DNA from: Bordetella pertussis 18323
Lineage (GTDB): Bacteria > Pseudomonadota > Gammaproteobacteria > Burkholderiales > Burkholderiaceae_B
NCBI RefSeq assembly: GCF_000306945.1
Contig: NC_018518.1
Coordinates: 1,612,001-1,676,000 of the forward strand
Direction of reading: 5' to 3'
Length of the DNA stretch: 64,000 nucleotides
Both the position numbers and the translations under genes were made by a program. The notes below the pieces were generated by a model, which was not told the origin of the DNA, did not search any database, and saw only the letters and a program-made list of their open reading frames with translations. Below are positions 18,373 through 26,655 of the stretch, piece after piece. Each line of letters begins with the position of its first letter. Positions within the stretch are counted from its first letter, which is position 1.

Positions 18373-19230
18373 ATGGCTCAATCGGCAATCTCCATGAACA
18401 ACGGCGTCTACCGGCGCCGCCACCTGGTCAACAAGGTCATGTTGACTATCTCGCTGGGCGCGCTGCTGTTCGGCCTGTTCTGGCTGTTCTGGATCATCGC
18501 GACCCTGCTGGTCAAGGGCGCGCCCGCGCTGTCGTTCACGCTGTTCACGGAAATTACGCCCCCGCCCGGGCAGGCCGGCGGCCTGCTCAACGCCGTGGTG
18601 GGCAGCGTGCTGATGGCCGGCGTGGGCACCCTGATCGGCACGCCGGTGGGCATCCTGGCCGGCACCTACCTGGCCGAGTACGGCCAGCGCGGCTGGCTGG
18701 CGCCGGCCACACGCTTTCTCAACGACGTGCTGCTGTCGGCGCCGTCCATCATCATCGGCCTGTTCATCTACGCCGTGTACGTGGCCCAGGTCGGCCACTA
18801 CTCGGGCTGGGCCGGCGCGCTGGCGCTGTCCATCCTGGTGATCCCGGTGGTGGTGCGCACCACCGACAACATGCTGCTGCTGGTGCCCAACAGCCTGCGC
18901 GAGGCCACCGCCGCGCTGGGCTGCCCCAAGTGGCGCATGATCACCCTGGTGTGCTATCGCGCCGCCAAGACCGGCATCATCACCGGCGTGCTGCTGGCGA
19001 TTGCCCGCATCTCGGGCGAGACCGCGCCGCTGCTGTTCACCGCGCTGTCCAACCAGTTCATGTCGCTGAACATGAACGCGCCCATGGCCAACCTGCCGGT
19101 CGTCATCTACCAGTACGCCGCCAGCCCCTTCAAAGACTGGAACAACCTGGCCTGGGCTGGCGCCACGCTCATCACGCTGCTGGTGCTGGGCATCAACATC
19201 CTGGCCCGCAACCTGTTCCGCAAATCGTGA
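18373..19230 (+). CDS. pstA: Phosphate ABC transporter permease PstA
   Basis: The second membrane subunit of the Pst complex, 285 residues with six helices. It contains [28 protein letters not shown] and the coupling loop [58 protein letters not shown] lies just before ATG 18373. The gap to pstB (44 bp) holds a hairpin of GCCGGCGCC with its complement around 19239-19261. Confidence 0.95.
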   Translation: MAQSAISMNNGVYRRRHLVNKVMLTISLGALLFGLFWLFWIIATLLVKGAPALSFTLFTEITPPPGQAGGLLNAVVGSVLMAGVGTLIGTPVGILAGTYLAEYGQRGWLAPATRFLNDVLLSAPSIIIGLFIYAVYVAQVGHYSGWAGALALSILVIPVVVRTTDNMLLLVPNSLREATAALGCPKWRMITLVCYRAAKTGIITGVLLAIARISGETAPLLFTALSNQFMSLNMNAPMANLPVVIYQYAASPFKDWNNLAWAGATLITLLVLGINILARNLFRKS

Positions 19231-19274
19231 TCGCCGCCGCCGGCGCCCGCGGGGCGCCGGCCATAGGAAGCAAA

Positions 19275-20051
19275 ATGGAAAACACCGCAACCGCTGCCAA
19301 AGCCAAGCTGGAAGTCAAGAACCTGAATTTCTACTACGGCAAGTTCCATGCGATCCGCAATGTGAACATGTCGATCCGCGAGAACAAGGTCACCGCCTTC
19401 ATCGGCCCGTCGGGCTGCGGCAAGTCGACGCTGCTGCGCACCTTCAACCGCATGTTCGAGCTGTACCCCGGCCAGCGCGCCGAAGGCGAGATCCTGCTCG
19501 ACGGCGAAAACCTGTTGACGTCCAAGACCGATATTTCGCTGATTCGCGCCAAGGTCGGCATGGTGTTCCAGAAGCCCACGCCGTTTCCCATGAGCATCTA
19601 CGACAACATCGCCTTCGGCGTGCGCCTGTTCGAGCGGCTCAGCAAGGGCGAGATGGACGAGCGGGTCGAGTGGGCGCTGAGCAAGGCGGCGCTGTGGAAC
19701 GAGGTGAAGGACAAGCTGCACCAAAGCGGCAACAGCCTGTCGGGCGGCCAGCAACAGCGCCTGTGCATCGCGCGCGGCGTGGCCATCAAGCCCGAAGTGC
19801 TGCTGCTCGACGAGCCCTGCTCGGCGCTGGACCCGATCTCCACCGCCAAGATCGAGGAACTGATCGCCGAACTCAAGCACGAGTACACGGTGGTGATCGT
19901 CACGCACAACATGCAGCAGGCGGCGCGCTGCTCCGACTACACCGCCTACATGTACCTGGGCGAGCTGATGGAGTACGGCGCCACCGACCAGATCTTCGTC
20001 AAGCCGGCGCGCAAAGAGACGGAAGACTACATCACCGGCCGCTTCGGCTGA
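19275..20051 (+). CDS. pstB: Phosphate ABC transporter ATP-binding protein
   Basis: The ATPase that powers phosphate import. Its 258 residues carry Walker [10 protein letters not shown] near 45, the Q-loop [17 protein letters not shown], signature [14 protein letters not shown] near 157, Walker [14 protein letters not shown], and the switch His in [13 protein letters not shown] 19275 follows AGGAAG. phoU, often the next gene and the link from Pst to PhoR, is not here: a tRNA and IS481 copy 2 follow. Confidence 0.96.
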   Translation: MENTATAAKAKLEVKNLNFYYGKFHAIRNVNMSIRENKVTAFIGPSGCGKSTLLRTFNRMFELYPGQRAEGEILLDGENLLTSKTDISLIRAKVGMVFQKPTPFPMSIYDNIAFGVRLFERLSKGEMDERVEWALSKAALWNEVKDKLHQSGNSLSGGQQQRLCIARGVAIKPEVLLLDEPCSALDPISTAKIEELIAELKHEYTVVIVTHNMQQAARCSDYTAYMYLGELMEYGATDQIFVKPARKETEDYITGRFG

Positions 20052-20091
20052 GGCCGGCCGGCGGGCCGATTCTGGTATAGTTGCGATCCTT

Positions 20092-20168
20092 CGGGGCGTA
20101 GCGCAGCCTGGTAGCGCATCTGCTTTGGGAGCAGAGGGTCGCGAGTTCGAATCCCGCCGCCCCGACCA
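20092..20168 (+). tRNA. tRNA-Pro (anticodon UGG)
   Basis: A complete 77-nt cloverleaf. The acceptor arms CGGGGCG and CGCCCCG pair, the D-arm reads TAGCGCAGCCTGGTAGCGCA, the anticodon stem TCTGC/GCAGA encloses TTTGGGA (anticodon TGG), the T-arm contains GTTCGAATC, and the encoded tail is ACCA. A -10-like TATAGT lies 15 bases upstream. Confidence 0.97.
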
Positions 20169-20182
20169 ATATCCATGCGGTT

Positions 20183-20212
20183 CTTGGGATTTTCGCAGTG
20201 CACGAAAACCCA
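20183..20212 (+). other. Inverted repeat after tRNA-Pro
   Basis: TTGGGATTTTCG at 20183-20194 faces CGAAAACCCAA at 20202-20212, pairing with one bulge. No T-run follows. It may be a 3'-processing structure of the tRNA transcript. The real terminator is the next hairpin. Confidence 0.4.
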
Positions 20213-20265
20213 AATGTGGACACGAAATGCGGCCATATCCCTGAAATAGCCGCTCCATGCATGTC

Positions 20266-20299
20266 AAAGCCCCGATACGGATTTCCGGTCGGGGCTTTC
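20266..20299 (+). terminator. Terminator downstream of tRNA-Pro
   Basis: AAAGCCCCGA (20266-20275) pairs with TCGGGGCTTT (20289-20298) around a 13-base loop. The symmetric A and T ends mean it could work in both directions. It stands just before IS481 copy 2. Confidence 0.75.
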
Positions 20300-20321
20300 G
20301 CGTTTCTGCGGGCGTGCTAGG

Positions 20322-21364
20322 TGTGAAGATTCAATAGGTTGTATGCATGGTTCATCCGAACCGGATTTGAGAAACTGGAAATCGCCACCCCCCCAGTTCA
20401 CTCAAGGAGCCCGGCCGGATGAACACCCATAAGCATGCCCGATTGACCTTCCTACGTCGACTCGAAATGGTCCAGCAATTGATCGCCCATCAAGTTTGTG
20501 TGCCTGAAGCGGCCCGCGCCTATGGGGTCACCGCGCCGACTGTGCGCAAATGGCTGGGCCGCTTCCTGGCTCAGGGCCAGGCGGGCTTGGCCGATGCGTC
20601 CTCGCGCCCGACGGTCTCGCCCCGAGCGATTGCGCCGGCCAAGGCGCTGGCTATCGTGGAGCTGCGCCGCAAGCGGCTGACCCAAGCGCGCATCGCCCAG
20701 GCGCTGGGCGTGTCAGCCAGCACCGTCAGCCGCGTCCTGGCCCGCGCCGGTCTGTCGCACCTGGCCGACCTGGAGCCGGCCGAGCCGGTGGTGCGCTACG
20801 AGCATCAGGCCCCCGGCGATCTGCTGCACATCGACATCAAGAAGCTGGGACGTATCCAGCGCCCTGGCCACCGGGTCACGGGCAACCGACGCGATACCGT
20901 TGAGGGGGCCGGCTGGGACTTCGTCTTCGTGGCCATCGATGACCACGCCCGCGTGGCCTTCACCGACATCCACCCCGACGAGCGCTTCCCCAGCGCCGTC
21001 CAGTTCCTCAAGGACGCAGTGGCCTACTACCAGCGCCTGGGCGTGACCATCCAGCGCTTGCTCACCGACAATGGCTCGGCCTTTCGCAGCCGCGCCTTCG
21101 CCGCGCTGTGCCATGAGCTGGGCATCAAGCACCGCTTTACCCGACCTTACCGCCCACAGACCAATGGCAAGGCCGAACGCTTCATCCAGTCGGCCTTGCG
21201 TGAGTGGGCTTACGCTCACACCTACCAGAACTCCCAACACCGAGCCGATGCCATGAAATCCTGGCTACACCACTACAACTGGCATCGACCCCACCAAGGC
21301 ATCGGGCGCGCTGTACCCATCTCCAGACTCAACCTGGACGAATACAACCTATTGACAGTTCACA
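20322..21364 (+). mobile_element. IS481: IS481, copy 2
   Basis: A 1,043-bp element starting TGTGAAGATTCAATAGG and ending CCTATTGACAGTTCACA. The flanking hexamers are GCTAGG on the left and CCTAGC on the right, so the 6-bp target duplication is not intact. It is inverted relative to copy 1 and direct relative to copy 3. The right side cuts into a transporter gene whose remainder is absent. Confidence 0.95.
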
Positions 21365-21369
21365 CCTAG
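20419..21369 (+). CDS. IS481 transposase, copy 2
   Basis: Identical to the copy 1 protein apart from the final residue (Thr in place of Ile). The DDE residues (HIDIKK, TDNGSA, NGKAERF) are intact, so the enzyme should be active. The TAG stop lies at 21367-21369, inside the host hexamer CCTAGC and outside the element. Confidence 0.95.
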   Translation: MNTHKHARLTFLRRLEMVQQLIAHQVCVPEAARAYGVTAPTVRKWLGRFLAQGQAGLADASSRPTVSPRAIAPAKALAIVELRRKRLTQARIAQALGVSASTVSRVLARAGLSHLADLEPAEPVVRYEHQAPGDLLHIDIKKLGRIQRPGHRVTGNRRDTVEGAGWDFVFVAIDDHARVAFTDIHPDERFPSAVQFLKDAVAYYQRLGVTIQRLLTDNGSAFRSRAFAALCHELGIKHRFTRPYRPQTNGKAERFIQSALREWAYAHTYQNSQHRADAMKSWLHHYNWHRPHQGIGRAVPISRLNLDEYNLLTVHT

Positions 21370-21510
21370 CGCGTCGCGGGCCGGGCGCAGCACCATCAGC
21401 GCCGTCAGGACGCAGAAGAAACACAGTCCGGACAGCAGCACCGGCCGGAGCTCGTCGCGGCGAAGGTTGAAGAACGCTGCCAGTCGGGTTTTGTGCGCTG
21501 GGCTGATCAT
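21365..21510 (-). pseudogene. 5' fragment of a membrane transporter cut by IS481 copy 2
   Basis: On the minus strand, ATG 21510 opens MISPAHKTRLAAFFNLRRDE followed by LRPVLLSGLCFFCVLTALMVLRPARDAL. This is a short cytoplasmic start and one clear membrane helix, with RPARDAL as in MFS and ATP/ADP-translocase-like carriers. After 48 codons the frame runs into IS481. The rest is not beyond the element, where tRNA-Pro lies, so the gene was broken by a rearrangement at this copy. The family assignment is tentative. Confidence 0.6.
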
Positions 21511-21900
21511 CCTGGCGGGCCTGTGCGGGGCGTGTTCGCGAACGGTGGGGCGGCAAGCGGTCGGGAAGGACGCCGGTGCGGGGCATGGCGATCGAGGGCT
21601 TGCGGCGTCACGCCCACCGTAGCCGGTTACGCCTTGCGGGGCAAGCATCGCAAGGAATGGCCGTTGCCTGCGGAACTCGAGCTATGCGGACGGATTCCCC
21701 AACGGCTACCATCTGCCGGATGAACGGCGCCGAGTATAGGGCGGCGAGGCCATCCGGCCGCCGCAGCGCAGTCTCGATGCGTCCCTGCAATGGCGAATGC
21801 CCGGCCGCAGGGCCTGAGCGTCTTTTCCCGACAGCGTGTTTGCACGGCAACTCGAAGCCAGCCCGATGCCGCCCAGTATTCTCCACGGAGAGCGAGCCTG
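21511..21900. other. Intergenic region, no gene seen (390 bp)
   Basis: This region lies between the truncated transporter start and the LysR gene and should hold both divergent promoters. Only GC-rich frames without family features are present. No clear operator, RNA or hairpin was found. Confidence 0.5.
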
Positions 21901-22869
21901 ATGAGCACCTTGAGCATTCATACCCTGACCCGCAGAGTGGATTTATTCACGCTGCGCCTGTTCCTGACAGTCGTGGAGGAAGGGCAGATACGCAAAGCCG
22001 CGGTCCGCGAGAATATCGCGCCGTCCGCCGCCACCAAGCGGATCCAGGATCTAGAGGAAATCGCCGGATTGCCGCTTTTCGAACGGCAGCCCGCCGGCGT
22101 CGTGCCGAACGCAGCCGGCGTCGTACTGGCGCGCTATATCCGGGAACTGTTCGGCAATCTTGAAGAAATGCGCCGTGAACTGGGGGAATACTCGGACGGG
22201 GTTCGTGGCAGCCTGACGGTCGCCACGACGGGTTCTCTCATCGTCCAATACGTCGCCAAAGAGATCGGCGAGTTCTCGCGGAATTATCCCCAGATCGATC
22301 TGGCGCTGGAGCAGCACCTCAATCCGGACGCGATCCGGGCGGTCGTGTCCGGCGGGGCGGATCTCGCGATTTATCTGGTGGGCATGGACGTGCACGAGGA
22401 GGGCCTGGATGTCACCCCGTACCGCACGGATCGCCTGGTGGCCCTGGCGCCCGCCGGCCATCCCCTGGCCGAAAAAGCCGGCGTAACGCTTGCCGATCTG
22501 CTGGGCCATGCGTTCATCAGCGTCGAACCGTCAACGGCAATGATGGCGGATATTTCCAAGGCCGCGAAATCCAGCGGTCTCGCGGTCAAGCCGAAATTCC
22601 ATGTGACGAGCGTGGAGGCGGCGCGCAGCCTGGTGGAAGAGGGGCTGGGCGTCACCATTCAGCCGGAATGCATGCTTCCGGTGGCGTATCAGCGGCGCGT
22701 ATCGGTGCTGCGCCTCGACGAAGCCTGGGCCTTGCGCAAGGTCCATATTGGCACCAGGCGGGGCCGGGCGCCGACCGCGGCGACGCGCTTGCTCATCGAG
22801 CAACTCATCGCGCAGCCCAGAGGGTCGGACGCCACTCTCGAAGCGGGACGGTCCGTGGCTGCTGGATAA
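21901..22869 (+). CDS. LysR-family transcriptional regulator
   Basis: A 322-residue regulator. Residues about 12-72 form the winged helix-turn-helix (LFTLRLFLTVVEEGQIRKAA, then NIAPSAATKRIQDLEEIAGL and PLFERQPAGVVPNAAGVVLA). A periplasmic-binding-like effector domain follows (LTVATTGSLIVQYVAKEIGEF through GLGVTIQPECML). ATG 21901 has GAGAGCGAG upstream. It lies 320 bp before, and in the same direction as, the Bug-crotonase-CitE-MaoC-CaiB run, which it probably controls in response to a pathway acid. The effector is unknown. Confidence 0.85.
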   Translation: MSTLSIHTLTRRVDLFTLRLFLTVVEEGQIRKAAVRENIAPSAATKRIQDLEEIAGLPLFERQPAGVVPNAAGVVLARYIRELFGNLEEMRRELGEYSDGVRGSLTVATTGSLIVQYVAKEIGEFSRNYPQIDLALEQHLNPDAIRAVVSGGADLAIYLVGMDVHEEGLDVTPYRTDRLVALAPAGHPLAEKAGVTLADLLGHAFISVEPSTAMMADISKAAKSSGLAVKPKFHVTSVEAARSLVEEGLGVTIQPECMLPVAYQRRVSVLRLDEAWALRKVHIGTRRGRAPTAATRLLIEQLIAQPRGSDATLEAGRSVAAG

Positions 22870-23190
22870 CCCGCGATTCGTGTTTCGCGAATCCGGCATT
22901 CGCCAATGGCTGCTTGAGGGCGGTCGGGCAACTGCATAGCATTGTGTCAGACAAGAGCGGTGAGAACGCACGCAATGCCAGTGGTTGGCGATACCGTGAA
23001 TCGGTGCGCCGTCCGTCAAGACGGTCCGTACTCATGCGTGGACGAGAAAACGCAGACGCGGCGCTGCAGCGCGCGTGCCTGGGGATCGTTGCGCCGACGG
23101 ATTGCACCTGTTCACCACTGTTCCTGTCGAGACAGGCGAAATGGGTATCAGCCCATGTAATGCCGACAAAAAACAGCAGAGGAGACAATC
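22870..23190. other. Intergenic region before the Bug gene (321 bp)
   Basis: No gene was found. This is the probable promoter and LysR-binding region of the downstream catabolic genes. GAGGAGAC just before 23191 is the ribosome binding site of the Bug gene. Confidence 0.5.
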
Positions 23191-24198
23191 ATGTCGGGAC
23201 ATTTTGGAGCAAGGGGCAAGCGCGGATCGGTTGGGTCCAGGCTTGCGGCGGCCTCGCTTTTTGCATGCGCGACGGGGCTGGTCGCCGCCAATGTGAGCGC
23301 GGCGGACCGGAATGCCGCGCCCATCACGATCGTCGTGCCGTTCGCCTCCGCCACGGCGACAGACGTCGCGGCGAGATACATAGGCCAGAAGATAACCGAG
23401 TCCACCGGCAGGGCCGTGGTCGTCGATAACCGGCCTGGCGCCAACGGAATCATCGGCATCCAGACGGCCAAGTCCCTGCCGAGCAGTGCGAACGTCATCT
23501 TGATGACCAGCAACACGACCCAGGCGGCGAATCCCAGCCTGTTCAAGGACCTGCCATACGATCCCGTCGCGGACTTCAAGCCGATCACCACGATAACGAT
23601 TGGCGGCGTCCTGCTGGTTGTGAATCCGGCATCCGGCATCAAGAACGTCTCTGAATTGGTCGAAGCCGCGAAGAAGAATCCCGGCAAGCTGACATTCGGA
23701 AGCGGGAATTCCACGTCGCAGGCGGGTGGCGAGATGCTGAAGCAGGCGGCCGGCATCGACATCCTGTATGTCCCGTACAAATCCAGCCCTGCGGCGATGG
23801 CCGACCTGATGGGCGGGCAGATCGACATGGCGTTCTCGGATCCGATCTCCGTGAAACCCTTGATTGCCGCGGGAAGGCTGAGGGCTATCGGAGTGACCGC
23901 GAAAAAAAGGATTCCGGGGTTCGACGACGTGCCAACCTTGCAGGAGGAAGGCCTCAAGGATTACGACCTGTCCGGATGGATTGCCGCCTACACCCCAAGC
24001 ACCGCATCCGACGAGCAAGTGCAAAGCTATAGCAAGCTGATCGTCGACATCCTGAAGCTGAAGGAAAGCGAGGCGTTCTTCGGGGAGCGGGGGTGGCGAG
24101 TGGTGGCGGACAGCCCGTCTGCGCTTGCGTCGTTCCAGCAAGCCGAAACCGCTCGCTGGAAAACACTGGTCGAGACTTCGGGAATGAAGATCAACTGA
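23191..24198 (+). CDS. Bug-family periplasmic substrate-binding protein (TctC type)
   Basis: A 335-residue extracytoplasmic receptor of the tripartite tricarboxylate transporter family, which is greatly expanded in Bordetella. There is a signal peptide at residues 1 to about 35 (ending NVSAADRN). Bug signatures are ITIVVPFASATATDVAARYIGQK, VVVDNRPGANGIIG, YKSSPAAMADLMGGQIDMAF and a C-terminal helix. The usual glycine-rich PFxxGGxxD loop is changed to PFASATATD. Ligands of Bug proteins are small carboxylates. The adjoining CoA-ester enzymes suggest a dicarboxylate. No membrane TctA/TctB partners are adjacent. Confidence 0.88.
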   Translation: MSGHFGARGKRGSVGSRLAAASLFACATGLVAANVSAADRNAAPITIVVPFASATATDVAARYIGQKITESTGRAVVVDNRPGANGIIGIQTAKSLPSSANVILMTSNTTQAANPSLFKDLPYDPVADFKPITTITIGGVLLVVNPASGIKNVSELVEAAKKNPGKLTFGSGNSTSQAGGEMLKQAAGIDILYVPYKSSPAAMADLMGGQIDMAFSDPISVKPLIAAGRLRAIGVTAKKRIPGFDDVPTLQEEGLKDYDLSGWIAAYTPSTASDEQVQSYSKLIVDILKLKESEAFFGERGWRVVADSPSALASFQQAETARWKTLVETSGMKIN

Positions 24199-24248
24199 CC
24201 ATACGCCGGCCGGCTCCGGAGGCGCTTCGTAATGTCCATTTGAGATCG

Positions 24249-25052
24249 ATGCATCACATGACCCCTGTACTCGTCACCAGCCTGTCCGATGGCATCTTCA
24301 CCATCAGGCTGAACCGTCCGAATGAGAGAAACGCGTTGAATGACGCCTTGTGCGCGGCATTGGTGCAAGCGTGCGAGCAGGCGGCGCACGACCCGGGCGC
24401 GCGCGTGGTGGTGTTGTGCGCTGCAGGTCCGGCCTTTTGCGCGGGCGGAGACGTCAAATCCATGGCCGCGCCCGCCGCGGCGGTGCAAAACAAGGGGGCG
24501 CAACGATTCCGCGAAATGAAGCATTTCATGACTGCGGCGAAGCTGCTGAACGAAATGCCGAAGCCGACCGTGGCGCTTGTCCACGGCGCGGCGGCCGGCG
24601 CCGGGCTGAGCCTGGCGCTGGCCTGCGATTTCCGCATCGGTACGCCGAACGCCAAGCTGACCACGGCTTTCGCGAAAGTCGGCTTGTCCGGGGACTATGG
24701 CGGGACATACTTCCTGCAGCGCATTGTCGGTCCGGCGAAGGCCCGTGAACTGTATTTATTGAGTCCGGTGCTGTCCGGACGCGAAGCGCTGCAGCTGGGG
24801 CTGGTGACCAGGGTTTATCCGGAAGCGGAGTTCGAGGCGGAATTGGCGGCCTTCGTGCGTGCCCTGGCCAGTGGCCCGACGACGACGTATGGATTCATCA
24901 AGGACAACCTGAACGAGAACCTGATCTGCCCCTTCGATGACGCCCTGGACGGCGAAATCCATCGTCACTTGCGTTGCAAGGACACCGCCGATTACCGGGA
25001 GGCGATCTGCGCCTTCGCGGAGAAAAGGGCGCCGGTGTTTCGCGGACATTAG
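24249..25052 (+). CDS. Enoyl-CoA hydratase/isomerase (crotonase family)
   Basis: A 267-residue crotonase-fold enzyme. ITPVLVTSLSDGIFTIRLNR-like opening strands lead to NRPNERNALNDAL, the first oxyanion loop AAGPAFCAGGDVKSM (about residues 60-75), the second HGAAAGAGLSLALACDFRI (about 114-132), and the catalytic-region run FAKVGLSGDYGGTYFLQRIVG. The residues usually occupied by catalytic Glu are not both obvious, so hydratase versus isomerase is undecided. ATG 24258 is an alternative start. It lies between the Bug and CitE genes in the same direction. Confidence 0.8.
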   Translation: MHHMTPVLVTSLSDGIFTIRLNRPNERNALNDALCAALVQACEQAAHDPGARVVVLCAAGPAFCAGGDVKSMAAPAAAVQNKGAQRFREMKHFMTAAKLLNEMPKPTVALVHGAAAGAGLSLALACDFRIGTPNAKLTTAFAKVGLSGDYGGTYFLQRIVGPAKARELYLLSPVLSGREALQLGLVTRVYPEAEFEAELAAFVRALASGPTTTYGFIKDNLNENLICPFDDALDGEIHRHLRCKDTADYREAICAFAEKRAPVFRGH

Positions 25053-25204
25053 CGCCAGCCGTAGTCCCGGCTGCAGCCGGCTCACGATCGGGCGCCAGCC
25101 TGCGGTCCGGCATCGACGCATACGTCTCGAGCCATGCGCCGGCTCGATCCATGCAAAGGTTCCGCGGGAGTTTATCCCATGGAAATTACCAGGTAGAGGT
25201 AGAC

Positions 25205-26092
25205 GTGAATACGCGAATAAAACCGGTGCGGTCGTTCCTGTTCGTGCCAGGCAACAAGGAATCCATGCTCGACAAGGCTGCCCAGGCGGGCGCCGATGCG
25301 CTGATACTCGATCTGGAAGACAGCGTGCCGAGTCCGGAAAAAACGGCGGCGCGTGCGCTGGTCGCCAAGAAGATTCCCGAGCTCATTGCGCAGAATCAGC
25401 GAATCTGGGTGCCCATCAACCGTACTGCACATATCTATGATCTCGACGACATCCTGGCGGTGGCGCCAGCCGGCATCGAGGGCATATATATCTCCAAGCC
25501 GGGAGGGCCGGAAGACGTATACATGGCCTCATGCATGATCGCCGAGGCGGAGGCGCGCGCCAACCTGCCGCTGGGATCGATCGGGCTCATTCCCCTGCTG
25601 GAAACCGCGCGGTCCATGCAGCTTTGCTACGAAATCGCGCAGATGCCTCGTGTGGCCGGCATCGTCGGCGCCACCGCCAGGAATGCCGACATGGGGCGCG
25701 CGCTGAAATTCGTCTGGACTGCCGAAGGCCGCGAGACCGAATACTTGAAATCCCGTGTGGTCATGGCCGCGCGTGCGGCCGGCAAGCAGGCGATAGGCGG
25801 GCTCTGGCAGCAGATCAAGGACCTCGACGGACTGGCGAAGTCCTCCGCGTTCGACCGGCAGCTTGGCATGTCGGGGGAGCTGGTCCTGCACCCGATGCAG
25901 GTCGAAACGATCAATCGCACCTATACGCCGACGGCCGAGGACGTCGCGTACTACCAGGGGATGATCGAGGCGCTCGACGCGGCCCAGGCCCAAGGGCGGG
26001 CATCGGTCATGTACGAGGGTGAACACATCGACATCGCCCACGTCAAGACCGCGCACGAAGTCATTGCGCTTGCGCAATCGTTCGGCAACTGA
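25205..26092 (+). CDS. HpcH/HpaI-CitE family CoA-ester lyase
   Basis: A 295-residue TIM-barrel lyase: VRSFLFVPGNKESMLDKAAQ, GADALILDLEDSVP, YISKPGGPEDV, LIPLLETARSM (metal-binding Glu), ARNADMGRAL (probable metal-binding Asp) and MSGELVLHPMQVETIN. Family members cleave citramalyl-CoA, malyl-CoA or methylmalyl-CoA. Next to a MaoC hydratase and a class III CoA-transferase, citramalyl-CoA lyase is an attractive but unproven role. Start: GTG 25205 preceded by AGGTAGAGG. ATG 25151 in the same frame would add 18 residues. Confidence 0.8.
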   Translation: MNTRIKPVRSFLFVPGNKESMLDKAAQAGADALILDLEDSVPSPEKTAARALVAKKIPELIAQNQRIWVPINRTAHIYDLDDILAVAPAGIEGIYISKPGGPEDVYMASCMIAEAEARANLPLGSIGLIPLLETARSMQLCYEIAQMPRVAGIVGATARNADMGRALKFVWTAEGRETEYLKSRVVMAARAAGKQAIGGLWQQIKDLDGLAKSSAFDRQLGMSGELVLHPMQVETINRTYTPTAEDVAYYQGMIEALDAAQAQGRASVMYEGEHIDIAHVKTAHEVIALAQSFGN

Positions 26093-26121
26093 GCGCGATG
26101 GCGTGTATTCGGGAGTGTTAA

Positions 26122-26577
26122 ATGGCTGGTCTGTATTTCGAAGATTTCAAGGCCGGGATGGTCGTGCAGCACGCCATCCGCCGTACCGTTACCGAGACGG
26201 ACAACGTGCTGTTCTCCGCCCTGACCTACAACTGCGCGCCGCTGCATATCGACGCCGAGTACAGCGCCGACACCATATATGGCCAACGCCTGGTCAACAG
26301 CATGTTCCTGCTGGCGCTGGTGGCCGGCGTCACCGTCTATGAAACGACCCTGGGCAATACCCTGGGAAATCTGGGTTTCGGGGAGATCGTGTTTCCCAAG
26401 CCCACTTTCCATGGCGACACCATCCGTGTCGAGACGGAAATCCTGCAAACGCGGTTGTCCAGGAGCCGCACGGACTCCGGCATCGTGACTTTCAAGCATG
26501 TGGCCAGGAATCAGCGCGACGAGATCGTGTGCACCGCCGTGCGGACAGGCTTGATGATGCTCAGGCCAGCCGCCTGA
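26122..26577 (+). CDS. MaoC-like hot-dog CoA-ester hydratase
   Basis: A 151-residue single hot-dog domain. The catalytic segment reads LTYNCAPLHIDAEYSADTIYGQRLVNS (about residues 34-60). The His of the usual Asp/His pair is present (APLH), but the position of the Asp, five residues earlier, is Asn. This pattern is seen in some MaoC subfamilies acting on branched or dicarboxylic enoyl-CoAs. In the P. aeruginosa itaconate cluster a MaoC protein serves as itaconyl-CoA hydratase, and by analogy this may do the same. It lies 29 bp after the CitE gene. Confidence 0.75.
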   Translation: MAGLYFEDFKAGMVVQHAIRRTVTETDNVLFSALTYNCAPLHIDAEYSADTIYGQRLVNSMFLLALVAGVTVYETTLGNTLGNLGFGEIVFPKPTFHGDTIRVETEILQTRLSRSRTDSGIVTFKHVARNQRDEIVCTAVRTGLMMLRPAA

Positions 26578-26655
26578 TTCGTCGCTCGGGCAGCGGGCGG
26601 CGAACTCGCCATCCGGCCGCCGGCAATCGGCTGCGTGGGGAACAAGGAGACGTTC

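Noticed and set aside
17110..19290. 726-codon minus-strand frame across the pst genes
   Set aside because: It runs antisense to pstS, pstC and pstA, with a composition dominated by Gln/His/Asp/Gly repeats and no recognisable fold.
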